A stretch of 64,000 nt of DNA from contig PKTT01000023.1 in the NCBI GenBank assembly GCA_002869015.1, forward strand, positions 48,722 through 112,721, in the 5' to 3' direction. A program made the translations under genes and the position numbers. Below are positions 1-8,696 of the stretch, one piece after another. Every line of letters begins with the position of its first letter. The stretch's first letter is position 1. The notes below the pieces were generated by a model that made no database searches, had not been told where the DNA came from, and saw only the letters and a program-made list of their open reading frames with translations. Source of the stretch: Deltaproteobacteria bacterium (GTDB lineage: Bacteria > Desulfobacterota > Deferrisomatia > Deferrisomatales > BM512).

Positions 1-332
1 ATGAGAGAGTAGAGGAGATAATGCCTCTCCTCGTCAAGAAGGACAACTCCCGCGAACCCTATGACCGCCAGAAGGTCATAGCGGGTCTCCAGAAGGCTTG
101 CGAAAAGCGGCCAATTTCAGCCCAGACAATCGAGGAGATCACCGACCGCATTGAGGCGGAGATTCAGGAGCTGGGCAGTAAAGAGGTCCCCGCGAGCGTC
201 ATAGGCGAACAGGTGATGAACGCGCTGCGCGAGCTTGATGCGGTGGCTTATGTTCGCTTTGCCTCGGTCTACAGGGATTTTCGCGACCTAGACGAATTTA
301 TGTCAACCCTGAGGGATTTGCTGAACAGATGA
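1..332 (+). CDS. nrdR: Transcriptional repressor NrdR, 3' part (gene begins upstream of window)
   Basis: NrdR represses ribonucleotide reductase genes in response to (d)ATP. The frame is open from base 3 with no stop, and the residues ERVEEI lie immediately before MPLLVKKD, which is the normal NrdR junction between the zinc ribbon and the ATP-cone. The gene therefore starts outside the window, and the ATG at 21 is an internal Met rather than a start. The visible part is the whole ATP-cone (REPYDRQKVIAGLQKACEKR, then AYVRFASVYRDFRDLDEF). The N-terminal zinc ribbon cannot be seen. The stop overlaps the ribD start by 4 bases (ATGA), so NrdR is translationally coupled to the riboflavin genes, an order common in metal-reducing deltaproteobacteria. 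High certainty of family. Confidence 0.95.
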   Translation, partial: ERVEEIMPLLVKKDNSREPYDRQKVIAGLQKACEKRPISAQTIEEITDRIEAEIQELGSKEVPASVIGEQVMNALRELDAVAYVRFASVYRDFRDLDEFMSTLRDLLNR

Positions 333-1438
333 GCTCCGGCGGCGACCTCCTTCTCATGGAGCTGGCCCTTAGGCTGGCTAAGAGAGGGGTTGGCACCACC
401 ACTCCCAACCCTGCGGTGGGGTGCGTCATCGTGAATGACGGGCGCATCGTTGGGCATGGGTACCATGAGCGGGCTGGCGGACCTCATGCGGAGGTCATGG
501 CTTTACGCGAAGCAGGAGAAGCGGCGCGCGGAGCGACTGCTTACGTGACCCTTGAACCATGCTCCCACCACGGGCGCACCCCTCCCTGCACTGATGCGTT
601 GATTACTGCGGGGGTTAAGCGCGTAATTGCGGCGACGGTTGATCCCAACCCAATGGTCGCGGGCAGAGGGCTGGCGCTTCTTAAAAAAGCCGGGGTAGAG
701 GTTGAAAGCGGTCTTTTGAATGAGGAGGCGAACCTTATCAACGAGGGTTACCGCCATGCAATCCTTGAAAAGAGAGCTTTTTTAAATCTCAAGTTGGCGG
801 CCACGCTCGACGGGCGAACCGCCACAAGTACGGGCGATTCCAAATGGATCACCTCTCCTGCGTCACGTGCGCGGGTGCACGACTTGAGAATGCGCACAAG
901 AGTGGTTATGGTAGGCGTCGGAACGGCAAATGCCGATGACCCGGGCCTTGATGTGCGCCTTGGCGTTGATGAGCCAATCGATACCTTGAGGGTTGTTGTA
1001 GACCGTGACCTTGTCATACGCAGCGGCCTCAAGATGCTCACCGAGGGCCGCGCCTCCGGCACAGTTATCTTTTGCGGCTATAAAGCACCGGCAGAGCGCT
1101 TGGAGGAGCTTACCGCTCTTGGCGCGAAGGTGATTCCACTTGGCGAGAGCTCCCATACGGGGGGCCTGGACCTAAAAGAGGGGCTCACCGCTCTTTATGG
1201 GATGGGCAAGATGGAGGTTCTCTGCGAGGGGGGCTCTAAGTTAGCGAAAGCGCTTCTTGATGCCGGGTTGGTCAATAGGCTGCACCTCTTCATCGCGCCC
1301 AAACTTCTTGGGGGAGATGGGGTCCCTATATTTACCGGCGCCGGGGTAAAAAACATTTCAGAGGCAGCAAGGCTTGACGAGGTCCGCTATGAAGAGCTGG
1401 GCCAGGACCTCTATGTGACCGGCAAGGTCAAGGGATAG
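329..1438 (+). CDS. ribD: Bifunctional pyrimidine deaminase/reductase RibD
   Basis: RibD catalyses the second and third steps of riboflavin synthesis: deamination of the diaminopyrimidine product of GTP cyclohydrolase II, then NADPH-dependent reduction of the ribosyl side chain. The 369 residues match a full-length two-domain protein. The deaminase (about 1-145) has TPNPAVGCVIV, the zinc/catalytic HAE at 53-55 and the zinc cysteines at 78 and 87 in EPCSHHGRTPPC. The reductase fills about 150-365. The start overlaps nrdR by 4 bases and ribE follows after 6 bases, so the gene sits inside a compact operon. No unusual residues were noticed. Certainty is high. Confidence 0.97.
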   Translation: MSSGGDLLLMELALRLAKRGVGTTTPNPAVGCVIVNDGRIVGHGYHERAGGPHAEVMALREAGEAARGATAYVTLEPCSHHGRTPPCTDALITAGVKRVIAATVDPNPMVAGRGLALLKKAGVEVESGLLNEEANLINEGYRHAILEKRAFLNLKLAATLDGRTATSTGDSKWITSPASRARVHDLRMRTRVVMVGVGTANADDPGLDVRLGVDEPIDTLRVVVDRDLVIRSGLKMLTEGRASGTVIFCGYKAPAERLEELTALGAKVIPLGESSHTGGLDLKEGLTALYGMGKMEVLCEGGSKLAKALLDAGLVNRLHLFIAPKLLGGDGVPIFTGAGVKNISEAARLDEVRYEELGQDLYVTGKVKG

Positions 1439-1444
1439 CTTTAT

Positions 1445-2089
1445 ATGTTTACAGGGATAGTGGCCGACCTCGGCACCCTGAAATCTTCCACTCCCTCGCA
1501 GGGCGGGATGCGGATGAGCTTCGTGACCGCGCTGGACTCCAGCGACTTTGAGCTGGGCGAATCCATCGCGGTTAATGGCGTTTGCCTTACTGTTGACGCA
1601 ATCGAGCGGGGTGGCTTTTGCGCAGATGTGAGCCCTGAGACTTTAGCGAAATCAACCCTTGGGGCACTAAAGCCAGGTGATAAGGTCAACCTTGAAAGGG
1701 CGCTTAGGCCCATTGACCGACTTGGCGGACACTTTGTCCTGGGTCATGTAGACGGCGTCGGGCGCTTTAGCGCCAGGGGTAGGGAGGGCGAGTTTGAAGT
1801 GCTCTCCTTCACCGCGCCGCCGGAGGTAGTGAAGTACCTTGTGCCAAAAGGGTCTGTCTCTGTCGAGGGGATCTCCCTTACGGTGGCATCCCTCAAAGGA
1901 GATACCTTCACGGTGGCGGTTATACCGCACACCCTTCAAAGGACAACTCTGGGTGGAAGGCAAGTTGGAGTAAAAGTAAACCTTGAAGCGGACATCCTCG
2001 GCAAGTATGTTGAAAAGCTCCTTAATAAAGGGGAGCGTGGCGGGGGACTCACCATGGAAGCGCTGGCATCTGGCGGCTTCCTTAGATAG
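1445..2089 (+). CDS. ribE: Riboflavin synthase (alpha-type)
   Basis: Riboflavin synthase dismutates two molecules of 6,7-dimethyl-8-ribityllumazine into riboflavin and the pyrimidine precursor. The protein starts with the family hallmark MFTGIV and consists of two lumazine-binding repeats, about residues 1-95 and 96-195, marked by VNGVCLTV and VEGISLTV with GHFVLGHVDG between them. Its 214 residues are a normal length. It lies 6 bases after ribD and 31 before ribBA on the same strand. Its substrate is made by RibH, encoded two genes downstream, so the cluster encodes the whole pathway from GTP except for a phosphatase step. Certainty is high. Confidence 0.97.
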   Translation: MFTGIVADLGTLKSSTPSQGGMRMSFVTALDSSDFELGESIAVNGVCLTVDAIERGGFCADVSPETLAKSTLGALKPGDKVNLERALRPIDRLGGHFVLGHVDGVGRFSARGREGEFEVLSFTAPPEVVKYLVPKGSVSVEGISLTVASLKGDTFTVAVIPHTLQRTTLGGRQVGVKVNLEADILGKYVEKLLNKGERGGGLTMEALASGGFLR

Positions 2090-2120
2090 CTAAGCCGGTA
2101 TTCCCGGACAGAGGATAAAA

Positions 2121-3317
2121 ATGCCGATTAAGAGAGTTGAAAAAGCGCTGGAAGCCTACCGCGCAGGAAAGATGGTCATCATCGTAGATGATGAGGATAG
2201 GGAAAATGAGGGCGACCTCGCTATGGCGGCGGAGCTCGTAACCCCGGAGGCTATAAACTTTATGGCCACAAAGGGGCGGGGGCTTATCTGTCTTGCCATG
2301 ACCGAGGATCGTTGCGACAAGCTCGACCTAAAGCCAATGGTCCATGAAAATACCTCCAGCTTCCAGACCGCCTTCACGGTCTCCATAGAGGCGCGCACAG
2401 GTGTTACCACAGGAATCAGCGCGGGGGACAGGGCGCGGACAATTCAGGTGGCCGTGGCAGATGATACCACTGCTTACGACCTCGCCCGGCCCGGTCATAT
2501 ATTCCCCCTAAGAGCTCGCCAGGGAGGCGTTCTTGTGCGCACCGGGCAAACCGAGGGCTCCGTTGACCTTGCCCGCCTCGCGGGCCTTAAGCCAGCGGGC
2601 GTCATCTGCGAAATTATGAAGGATGACGGCACGATGGCGCGCATGCCTGACCTTGAAGAGTTTGCCAAAGAGCATGACCTTCTAATCATCTCGATTGCAG
2701 ACATAATTGAATACAGGCTGAGAAAAGAGCGCCTTGTGCGCCGCGCCGCCGAGGCCAAACTGCCCACCGCTTATGGCGGTGACTTTAAGACGGTGGTCTA
2801 TGAAAACGATGTCGACGATCTCCTCCACGTAGCCCTTATTAAGGGTGAGTGGGAGCCTGGAGAGCCTGTTCTGGTGCGTGTGCACTCCGAATGCTTGACG
2901 GGCGACGTCTTTGGCTCTTGCCGCTGCGACTGCGGAGAGCAGCTGCATGAGGCTATGCGGATGATAGATGAAGAGGGGCGCGGGGCAATAGTCTACCTTC
3001 ATCAGGAGGGCCGCGGCATAGGCATCGTAAACAAGCTAAAGGCCTATGCGCTACAGGATGAGGGTCGCGATACCGTGGAGGCTAATGAGGAGCTTGGCTT
3101 TGCAGCGGATTTGAGAGACTACGGCATCGGCGCGCAGATACTCATCGATCTGGGCATAACCCGCCTTAAGCTAATGACAAACAACCCCAGAAAGATCGTG
3201 GGCCTCGATGGCTACGGAATAGAGGTGGCGGAGCGTGTTCCGATAGTAATCACCCCTGGGGCTGACAATGAAAGATACCTCTCAACCAAGAAGCAGAAGC
3301 TCGGCCACATGATGTAG
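2121..3317 (+). CDS. ribBA: RibBA: DHBP synthase / GTP cyclohydrolase II fusion
   Basis: The N-terminal half (about 1-200) belongs to 3,4-dihydroxy-2-butanone-4-phosphate synthase, which makes the four-carbon unit from ribulose 5-phosphate. The C-terminal half (about 205-398) is GTP cyclohydrolase II, which opens GTP. Acidic DHBP-synthase residues are present in [10 protein letters not shown] (23-32). The usual GHTEA motif instead reads GQTEG, with Gln143 where the metal-binding His is expected. The cyclohydrolase zinc site looks intact: Cys258, Cys269 and Cys271 within [16 protein letters not shown]. Length is normal at 398. It is co-directional with ribE and ribH. The family is certain; activity of the first half is open because of the His-to-Gln change. 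Confidence 0.95.
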   Translation: MPIKRVEKALEAYRAGKMVIIVDDEDRENEGDLAMAAELVTPEAINFMATKGRGLICLAMTEDRCDKLDLKPMVHENTSSFQTAFTVSIEARTGVTTGISAGDRARTIQVAVADDTTAYDLARPGHIFPLRARQGGVLVRTGQTEGSVDLARLAGLKPAGVICEIMKDDGTMARMPDLEEFAKEHDLLIISIADIIEYRLRKERLVRRAAEAKLPTAYGGDFKTVVYENDVDDLLHVALIKGEWEPGEPVLVRVHSECLTGDVFGSCRCDCGEQLHEAMRMIDEEGRGAIVYLHQEGRGIGIVNKLKAYALQDEGRDTVEANEELGFAADLRDYGIGAQILIDLGITRLKLMTNNPRKIVGLDGYGIEVAERVPIVITPGADNERYLSTKKQKLGHMM

Positions 3318-3341
3318 GCCTGGGAGAAACGAGGGCATAAA

Positions 3342-3809
3342 ATGGTAGCATTCGTTGAAGGTAAATTATCCAGTCAGGGCCTTAAGTTCGCCCTTGTAGT
3401 CTCGCGCTTTAACTCCTTTATCACGGACAGGCTCGTCGAGGGCGCTGTTGACGCTATAGTCCGTACTGGCGGCAGCCCCGATGAAGTCAGCGTCTATAAA
3501 GTGCCGGGCGCCTTTGAAATTCCGCTTGTAGCGAAAAAGCTTGCCGAGTCCGGCGACTACGACGGCATATGTTGTCTAGGCGCTGTTATCCGTGGCTCCA
3601 CCCCCCACTTTGATTTCGTTGCGAGCGAGGTCGCCAAGGGCGTTGCATCGGCTTCACTTGAAACCGGCAAGGTCATCAGCTTTGGTGTCCTCACCACCGA
3701 TACACTTGAGCAGGCTGTCGAGCGCGCAGGTTCCAAGGCTGGAAACAAGGGCAGCGAGGCGGCGATGGCGATGATCGAGACCGTTAACCTTCTTAATGCG
3801 GCTGGGTAG
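3342..3809 (+). CDS. ribH: 6,7-dimethyl-8-ribityllumazine synthase
   Basis: Lumazine synthase condenses the RibD pathway product with the butanone phosphate from RibBA and supplies the substrate of RibE. It usually assembles into icosahedral or decameric particles. The 155-residue length is typical. Family motifs seen are [16 protein letters not shown] near the N terminus, the substrate-binding VPGAFEIP, and [14 protein letters not shown], which carries the conserved His. It starts 24 bases after ribBA and its stop is 2 bases before the nusB start, so ribH-nusB are very likely co-transcribed. Certainty is high. Confidence 0.97.
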   Translation: MVAFVEGKLSSQGLKFALVVSRFNSFITDRLVEGAVDAIVRTGGSPDEVSVYKVPGAFEIPLVAKKLAESGDYDGICCLGAVIRGSTPHFDFVASEVAKGVASASLETGKVISFGVLTTDTLEQAVERAGSKAGNKGSEAAMAMIETVNLLNAAG

Positions 3810-3811
3810 CT

Positions 3812-4243
3812 TTGGGTTCACGTCACTATACCCGACAGCTGGCTTTGCAGGCTCTTTATGCGCTGGACGCCAATCCGGCCTTGACCGTAGTGGAATCTAT
3901 CCTCGCCGTTAGGGCCGAGTCCGGGGATGCCTTTAGCCGCGCCGATGAAGAGCGGCTTACCACCCTCGTGGAGGGTGTCCACAGCGATATAGAGCGCATT
4001 GACGATACCGTTGAGGCTGCAAGCCGCAATTGGAAACTGCCGAGGATGGACAGGGTGGACCGCTCCATCCTGCGCCTCGGCACCTTTGAGTTGACGGGCC
4101 TTGTAGATGTGCCTGCGCCGGTGATCTTGAGCGAGGCGGTTGAGCTCGCCAAGGATTTCGGCAGCACCGAGTCGCCCGCCTTTATAAATGGAATCCTCGA
4201 CAGGGTCGCCCGCACCAGCCGGCCCGACGAGGTTAAAACCTGA
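3812..4243 (+). CDS. nusB: Transcription antitermination factor NusB
   Basis: NusB with NusE binds boxA RNA and promotes antitermination of rRNA operons. The 143-residue protein opens with GSRHYTRQLALQALYALD, the usual NusB N terminus, and ends with the conserved helix containing LSEAVELAKDFGSTESPAFINGILDRVA. The start used is TTG at 3812, only 2 bases after the ribH stop. No ATG lies close by, and any later start would remove the conserved N-terminal helix. The ribH-nusB arrangement is widespread. Certainty of function is high; certainty of the TTG start is moderate. Confidence 0.95.
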   Translation: MGSRHYTRQLALQALYALDANPALTVVESILAVRAESGDAFSRADEERLTTLVEGVHSDIERIDDTVEAASRNWKLPRMDRVDRSILRLGTFELTGLVDVPAPVILSEAVELAKDFGSTESPAFINGILDRVARTSRPDEVKT

Positions 4244-4269
4244 AGCTTTTTTGCTGCCACTAATCCCCG

Positions 4270-4830
4270 ATGGCGCTCTTAAAACCACAACGACTACTTG
4301 CTGTCTGGCTTTTTTTGGTCTCCGTTGGAGATTTCGCGGTTCTCTATCTGAACCTCAAGAGCAGCGCAATGCTCCTCCCGATACCGGACGTTCCTGAGAT
4401 ACGCTGGACCCTCTTTTACGTCGTTATGTATGGCCTTGTGGCGTTCCACCTCTGGCGTGGAGACAAGCTTGGGTGGTATGGCTTTATATATCTGACCCTC
4501 CTTCGAGTGATAGAGGGGAGCGTTTGGGAGATAATGGACCCAATCCCGCTATACGCGCCACTCGCGGCTGGTATAGCTCTTTTGTATCACGGACTGCTCT
4601 TAACGCTCCTAGATAAGCCAATAATGCGCCGGGAGTTCTTCCCCTCCGGCGAAAAACCAGTGGCGATACTGGGAAAAATATCCCTCCTCATCAGATGCTC
4701 CGGTTTGGCCCTTCTTGCCTACTACTTTGGCTCCTACCCGCTCGCCATCGCGGTTGTGCTTGTATGGGTCTTCGTGGTCACCTTTTATAGGCCTCTGGTA
4801 GCGCTAAAGAGAACTCCAAACAAAAAATAA
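4270..4830 (+). CDS. Predicted multi-pass membrane protein of unknown function
   Basis: The 186-residue protein is strongly hydrophobic with about five or six likely membrane segments: near residues 8-30 (LLAVWLFLVSVGDFAVLYL), 48-65, 72-88, 98-117, 135-152 and 155-172. No catalytic motif or known family was recognised. It follows nusB by 26 bases and precedes the Dam-type methylase, all on the same strand, and may be transcribed with them. The clear hydrophobic pattern, uninterrupted frame and fit with the gene spacing support a real gene. Function is not assigned. Confidence 0.75.
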   Translation: MALLKPQRLLAVWLFLVSVGDFAVLYLNLKSSAMLLPIPDVPEIRWTLFYVVMYGLVAFHLWRGDKLGWYGFIYLTLLRVIEGSVWEIMDPIPLYAPLAAGIALLYHGLLLTLLDKPIMRREFFPSGEKPVAILGKISLLIRCSGLALLAYYFGSYPLAIAVVLVWVFVVTFYRPLVALKRTPNKK

Positions 4831-4883
4831 GCGACGCCGGATCCCCGTTCATGTATGATCTTCCTCAAGGAGGTCAAGGGGTT

Positions 4884-5720
4884 ATGGTGAAGAGCAGCGT
4901 CAAAGGGCCGGTTGGGGCTCCCTTTGTAAAATGGGCTGGAGGTAAACGTCAGCTTCTGGATGAGCTCCTTAAGCGCGCGCCTGAATCCTATGAGCGCTAC
5001 GTTGAGCCTTTCGTGGGAGGCGGAGCGCTATTTTTCGCGCTATCGCCAAAAAGCGCGATCCTGATAGACCTTAACGCCGAGCTTATAAATCTTTATAGGG
5101 TTGTGAAGGAGAAGCCACGGGAACTTTTAGAGGAGTTATCAAGGCATAGAAATGAAGAGGAATACTACTATGCTGTGCGAACCCTTGACCGAGCTGCCGA
5201 ATTTGCTGAGATGAGTGAGGTGGAAAGGGCAGGGCGCTTTCTCTATCTCAATAAGACAGGCTACAATGGGCTCTGGCGGGTGAACTCGAGGGGTGAGAAC
5301 AACGTCCCCTTCGGCAGGTATAAGAACCCAACAATAGCCGACCCTGATAAAATCAAGGCATCAAGCGCGGCTCTAGCCTCCTCCATACTTATTTGCGGAG
5401 ATTTTTCCGAGGTTGAACATGCTGCAAGGGAGAATGACTTTCTATACCTGGACCCTCCCTATCACCCCTTGAGCGCCACCTCCGGCTTTACAGGTTACTC
5501 ATCAGGAGGGTTTTCGGCTGAAGATCAGATCCGCTTAAGAGAGATGGTCCTAAGGCTGACAAAAAAGGGGGTAAAGGTGATGCTCTCAAATTCAGACACC
5601 CCCTTCATTCAAAAACTATACAATGGCTTCAATGTCGATAGGGTGAGCGCCACTCGAACCATCAACTGCAAGGGCGCTAAGCGTGGCCATGTCTCCGAAG
5701 TGATAATAAGGAATTACTGA
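4884..5720 (+). CDS. dam: DNA adenine methylase, Dam/D12 class
   Basis: This is a class alpha N6-adenine DNA methyltransferase. The AdoMet-binding motif I region FVKWAGGKRQLL (from residue 14) is followed by FVGGGALFF, and the catalytic motif IV DPPY is at 190-193. The start at 4884 is preferred over the in-frame ATG at 4851 because a strong AAGGAGG lies at 4867-4873, ten bases before it; this gives 278 residues, normal for Dam/M.DpnIIA relatives. No restriction endonuclease gene is adjacent, so it looks like a solitary methylase. The target (GATC is usual for the family) is inference. Its 3' end overlaps the convergent flavoprotein gene by 7 bases. Confidence 0.9.
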   Translation: MVKSSVKGPVGAPFVKWAGGKRQLLDELLKRAPESYERYVEPFVGGGALFFALSPKSAILIDLNAELINLYRVVKEKPRELLEELSRHRNEEEYYYAVRTLDRAAEFAEMSEVERAGRFLYLNKTGYNGLWRVNSRGENNVPFGRYKNPTIADPDKIKASSAALASSILICGDFSEVEHAARENDFLYLDPPYHPLSATSGFTGYSSGGFSAEDQIRLREMVLRLTKKGVKVMLSNSDTPFIQKLYNGFNVDRVSATRTINCKGAKRGHVSEVIIRNY

Positions 5721-6550
5721 GGCACCCCCTTCTTCTCAGAGAAGAACTCCTTCACCGCCGAATGTATCTCCCTGAAGTTCTCTCTAAACCAGGGGCCTGA
5801 GGGGAGGATTTTCTCTTCATAGTGGTACTTCATTGAGGCTTCGCTCCAGCGGTTTTCGCTGTCGGCGTCGGGGATGATGGTAGCTACGCCCTCTACGGAA
5901 TCAACTTCGCCGGAGATGTCGCAAAGTGGGCAATACCCTTTACCACCTCGGTAGGTAACCATGTTAAGTCGGCATATGGGGCACCCTCCCTTGTCCCCTA
6001 TGAAATTTTTCTCCCCTTTCGCAAGGGCTACCCCGCCATCATAAGCGCGGTCCATAGCAGCATCGTCGTAAAGTATTTCACCTGGTCCTTGACCGTAACC
6101 GACGAAGCGATCTACAGGGGCCATGCCTGCCGCCAAAATTGCGGTCATGGGCTGCTCAAGGGCGAAGGGCTCCCAGCCGATGACTCCAGCTGTGGCCACC
6201 GCCATCGCGCTCTTACCCGCCAGCTCTCTGGTAAGCCCGAAAACCACCAGCCGGTCCAGGATGTTCTTCATAACTGAATTTGAGCTAAGTATGTAGGTTG
6301 GCGTGCCGATTACCACCGCGTCGGCCCAACGAAGCGCATCAAGGAATTCGTTGAAACGGTCCTTTATAACGCAATCGCGGCGTTTAAAAACGCAGGCCAT
6401 GCAGCCATTGCATGGTTTTAGCTCCAGGTCCGCAGGTCTGATAAATCTTGTTTCGGCTCCCGCTGACTCAGCACCGTAAAGCACCTGAGTAACCAGAATA
6501 TCTGTGTTTCCCTCTTTTCGCGGACTGGTGCTGACTCCAAGGACTTTCAT
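5714..6550 (-). CDS. Flavodoxin-fold FMN reductase / iron-sulfur flavoprotein family
   Basis: The N-terminal 170 residues form a NADPH-dependent FMN reductase-like flavodoxin fold: phosphate-binding loop VSTSPRKEGNTD, then CNGCMACVFKRRDC, whose closely spaced cysteines are typical of iron-sulfur flavoproteins in anaerobes, and GTPTYILSSNSVMKNILDR. The C-terminal region adds a second cysteine set, CPIC about 20 residues before CPLC, that looks like a rubredoxin or zinc-ribbon knuckle. At 278 residues it is longer than simple family members because of this extension. It is convergent with dam, sharing 7 bases. Function is probably small redox reactions or flavin cycling; the physiological substrate is unknown. 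Confidence 0.85.
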   Translation of the reverse strand: MKVLGVSTSPRKEGNTDILVTQVLYGAESAGAETRFIRPADLELKPCNGCMACVFKRRDCVIKDRFNEFLDALRWADAVVIGTPTYILSSNSVMKNILDRLVVFGLTRELAGKSAMAVATAGVIGWEPFALEQPMTAILAAGMAPVDRFVGYGQGPGEILYDDAAMDRAYDGGVALAKGEKNFIGDKGGCPICRLNMVTYRGGKGYCPLCDISGEVDSVEGVATIIPDADSENRWSEASMKYHYEEKILPSGPWFRENFREIHSAVKEFFSEKKGVPQ

Positions 6551-6671
6551 TCATACTTCTCCCGTAGTGCGCAGACTTAAAATATAAGTACCTGCTTAAG
6601 AAGCTTGCGCAAAAAAAATCAATAGTTCATTGATGGCAGTATGAAAGGCCCATATGGATTTAAGGAGCGGT

Positions 6672-7532
6672 TTACATAGCTGCCTGTACGCTAAAGCAGT
6701 GTCGGAGGTTGTCAAACCCTGATATTTGGCGAACCTTTTGAACCGCATAGCCGAAAACCCAGCCCTCCTCGCTCTTCCAACCGAAACCTATAGAGGTTGC
6801 ATCTTCATCGGTCAGCCCCTCCCACATCTGCCCGAAGCGGAGGGCGAAAGAGCTGCCTGAGGGGGTCCATTCGAGCCCCACATGGTAGTCCTGCCCATCG
6901 CTCATCGATTCTTCAGTGTGGCGTACGAAGTCAGTAGAGAGGTTCCAGCGTGGGAAGATCGGATAAGCCAGGCCGAGAGCGATACGCGGAGAGAGAAAGC
7001 CGAGCTGATCTGCGAAAAGGTCGTGGCCCGTCACCGCTATCTTGAGGCCGCCGTGTCGTTCGGCCAGAAAGCCGAGGTCGCCCACAAGGGCTGATTCCCA
7101 GCTGTCAAGGTTGGAATCCCTGCCGTGGATGTACCTCAAGGTTGCCCCGAAGTGGTTTGATTTTCCACCGGCTATCGATATTCCTAAATCCTCAAGCTGG
7201 TAATCCGAAGTGCTGCGCGTGTACTGGATCGCCCCGGCGAAGTTGGAGGTGGCGTTATCCACGAGGGTGACCTGAACGGCATCGAACCCGCCTACGTCAC
7301 GGTCCTGCCCCTCATAGGAGAAGCCACCATAGAAACCACGGATTGGCGACAGCGCAGCCGGATTCATCCTTGCGGCCATTACCGTGGATGGTATGGCGCG
7401 CACAGCGCCGCCTAGGGCGAGAGCCCTGGCGTTGAAGAGTTCCGGCCTTATCTCCCCGGCTGCGGAGGGCAGAGATGCCAAAAACAGCATCGTTGCGAGG
7501 ATCAACAAAAAAAGTTTGCGATGACTACTCAT
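6672..7532 (-). CDS. Exported outer-membrane beta-barrel-like protein
   Basis: The 286-residue product begins with a classical signal peptide (KLFLLILATMLFLASLPSAAG). The mature part has alternating hydrophobic/polar strands, many Gly and aromatic residues, and an early segment ALALGGAVRAIPSTV followed by NPAALSP. That opening resembles the glycine/NPA element of FadL/PorV-like outer-membrane barrels. The sequence ends HCFSVQAAM rather than with a classic terminal Phe. It stands alone on the reverse strand, divergent from the DksA-like gene, with the two promoters in a short shared region. No enzymatic motif was seen. The barrel assignment is inference from composition; certainty about function is low. 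Confidence 0.7.
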   Translation of the reverse strand: MSSHRKLFLLILATMLFLASLPSAAGEIRPELFNARALALGGAVRAIPSTVMAARMNPAALSPIRGFYGGFSYEGQDRDVGGFDAVQVTLVDNATSNFAGAIQYTRSTSDYQLEDLGISIAGGKSNHFGATLRYIHGRDSNLDSWESALVGDLGFLAERHGGLKIAVTGHDLFADQLGFLSPRIALGLAYPIFPRWNLSTDFVRHTEESMSDGQDYHVGLEWTPSGSSFALRFGQMWEGLTDEDATSIGFGWKSEEGWVFGYAVQKVRQISGFDNLRHCFSVQAAM

Positions 7533-7537
7533 GTTGC

Positions 7538-7543
7538 TATAAT
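7538..7543 (+). promoter_or_regulatory. Possible -10 box for the DksA-like gene
   Basis: TATAAT is present at 7538-7543, with a weak -35-like TTTGCG at 7515-7520 (17-base spacing), about 90 bases before the DksA-like ATG. A second TATACT lies near 7568. It is a pattern match only and partly overlaps the start region of the divergent barrel gene. Confidence 0.3.
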
Positions 7544-7631
7544 CCCATATCCTTCATGTAAGGTCAGTATACTATACTCCTGTAGACCCGCTTACCACAA
7601 CAGTTGTGGAGACGGATTTGAGGATTGCGAT

Positions 7632-7991
7632 ATGACAAAAAAACAGCTTGAAGAGTTTAAAGACCTTTTGAATGAAAGGCTTAGCGAACTTGTCGACGAG
7701 GCGCACAACACCGTCGGCGACCTCATTGAGGGCGAGGAGAATTTCCCCGACCCGACTGACAGGGCTACCGCTGAGTCGGACAGAAACTTCCTCCTGAGGA
7801 TTCGCGACAGGGAGCGGAGACTTATTCTCAAAATCCGTGAGGCGCTTGAGCGCATTGAGGACGGCACCTTCGGGGAGTGTGAGAATTGCGGTGAGAACAT
7901 AGGCGTCAAGCGCCTTCGCGCACGTCCGGTGACCACCCTTTGCATCGACTGCAAAACAGAAATGGAGAGCATCGAGAAGAGTGGCAACTAA
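7632..7991 (+). CDS. DksA/TraR family C4 zinc-finger protein
   Basis: Proteins of this family bind in the secondary channel of RNA polymerase and modulate initiation, often with ppGpp. The start at 7632 is chosen because TGAGGA lies 7 bases upstream and the protein then begins MTKKQLEEFKDLLNERL, the normal start of the coiled-coil. An open frame extends to 7521 but reads through promoter-like sequence. The 119 residues hold a coiled-coil (about 1-75) and a C-terminal finger CENCG...TLCIDC at about 82-106, with both CxxC pairs intact. The coiled-coil tip contains DPTDRATAESDRNF. DksA versus a shorter DksA-like paralogue cannot be decided here. The stop overlaps the next gene by 11 bases. Confidence 0.92.
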   Translation: MTKKQLEEFKDLLNERLSELVDEAHNTVGDLIEGEENFPDPTDRATAESDRNFLLRIRDRERRLILKIREALERIEDGTFGECENCGENIGVKRLRARPVTTLCIDCKTEMESIEKSGN

Positions 7992-8676
7992 GCGGCACCT
8001 CCACCTTAAGATGCACACAGGGCGCAAGGGCAATAATTTAGCTATTTTAGCCCTTACGCTCCTCTCCTTACTCCTCCTCGCTTTCGCTCCCCTGCCTGCC
8101 GAAATCTTTGAAAGGTGCCGCAAGGCAACACCAAGCGGCCCTGTAAGTTTCCGCGCCTTCTTGGATGGCGTGCCCGGATACCTTCATATAGTTACTCCCG
8201 GGCATCATAAGTTCATCCCCGATGGTGGTGAGGCCATCTCAGACCCAGGTCCATTGGCTGGAGATTTCGCCACAACCCAGGCGCTTTGGCGCATACTCGA
8301 TTTTTACTCTCCAATTGGCGCGGATGAGTATGGCGACCTGCTCCTTGAAGTCGGAGTGGACCTAAATGTGAGGGGGTGGGTACGCCTCGACCCGGAGGGC
8401 AAGGCGATGGCTGAGACCATAGGTTCTCCTGGTGAGAGCAAACCTAAAGCGCCTCAGGCTATCTTCGACCGGGATACAGGGCGTGTCGTAAAGGTCATCT
8501 TGTGGGGCTCCAGCGTTACCTCGGGACCGCCCGCACCCTCCGGTTATCCCCGCTGGTTCAACACTTCCGCAGGTTTTCTTGAGCTTGTAGGAGAGCCAAC
8601 CTCTATACCAATGCCATCGGTAACCATTGAGTTTGAAAGTAATACACCGGCCCGCTCCGAAGACCCTCCGCGCTAA
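7981..8676 (+). CDS. Unknown exported or membrane-anchored protein
   Basis: The 231-residue protein has one hydrophobic segment (NLAILALTLLSLLLLAFAPLPA, about 19-40) and a soluble remainder rich in Pro and Gly, ending in a polar tail. It most likely has an uncleaved anchor or a signal peptide. The middle part (FATTQALWRILDFYSPIGADEYGDLLLEVGVDL) looks globular. No family was recognised. The start used is GTG at 7981, inside the end of the DksA-like gene; ATG at 8011 is an alternative that keeps the hydrophobic segment. priA follows after 20 bases on the same strand. Coding is supported by the continuous frame and the tight fit between neighbours. Confidence 0.7.
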   Translation: MATKRHLHLKMHTGRKGNNLAILALTLLSLLLLAFAPLPAEIFERCRKATPSGPVSFRAFLDGVPGYLHIVTPGHHKFIPDGGEAISDPGPLAGDFATTQALWRILDFYSPIGADEYGDLLLEVGVDLNVRGWVRLDPEGKAMAETIGSPGESKPKAPQAIFDRDTGRVVKVILWGSSVTSGPPAPSGYPRWFNTSAGFLELVGEPTSIPMPSVTIEFESNTPARSEDPPR

Positions 8677-8696
8677 CCCCGACATGGTGACGTAAA

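Noticed and set aside
1..2120. FMN riboswitch for the riboflavin operon
   Set aside because: No RFN-element sequence is present in the visible part; if it exists it would be upstream of nrdR or ribD, outside or not at the operon start seen here.
3818..4288. 156-residue reverse frame over nusB
   Set aside because: NusB is a clear family match in operon context; the antisense frame has no recognisable domain.
4851..4883. Upstream ATG for the Dam-type methylase
   Set aside because: A strong AAGGAGG lies inside this stretch and directs initiation at 4884; the extra residues are not family-like.
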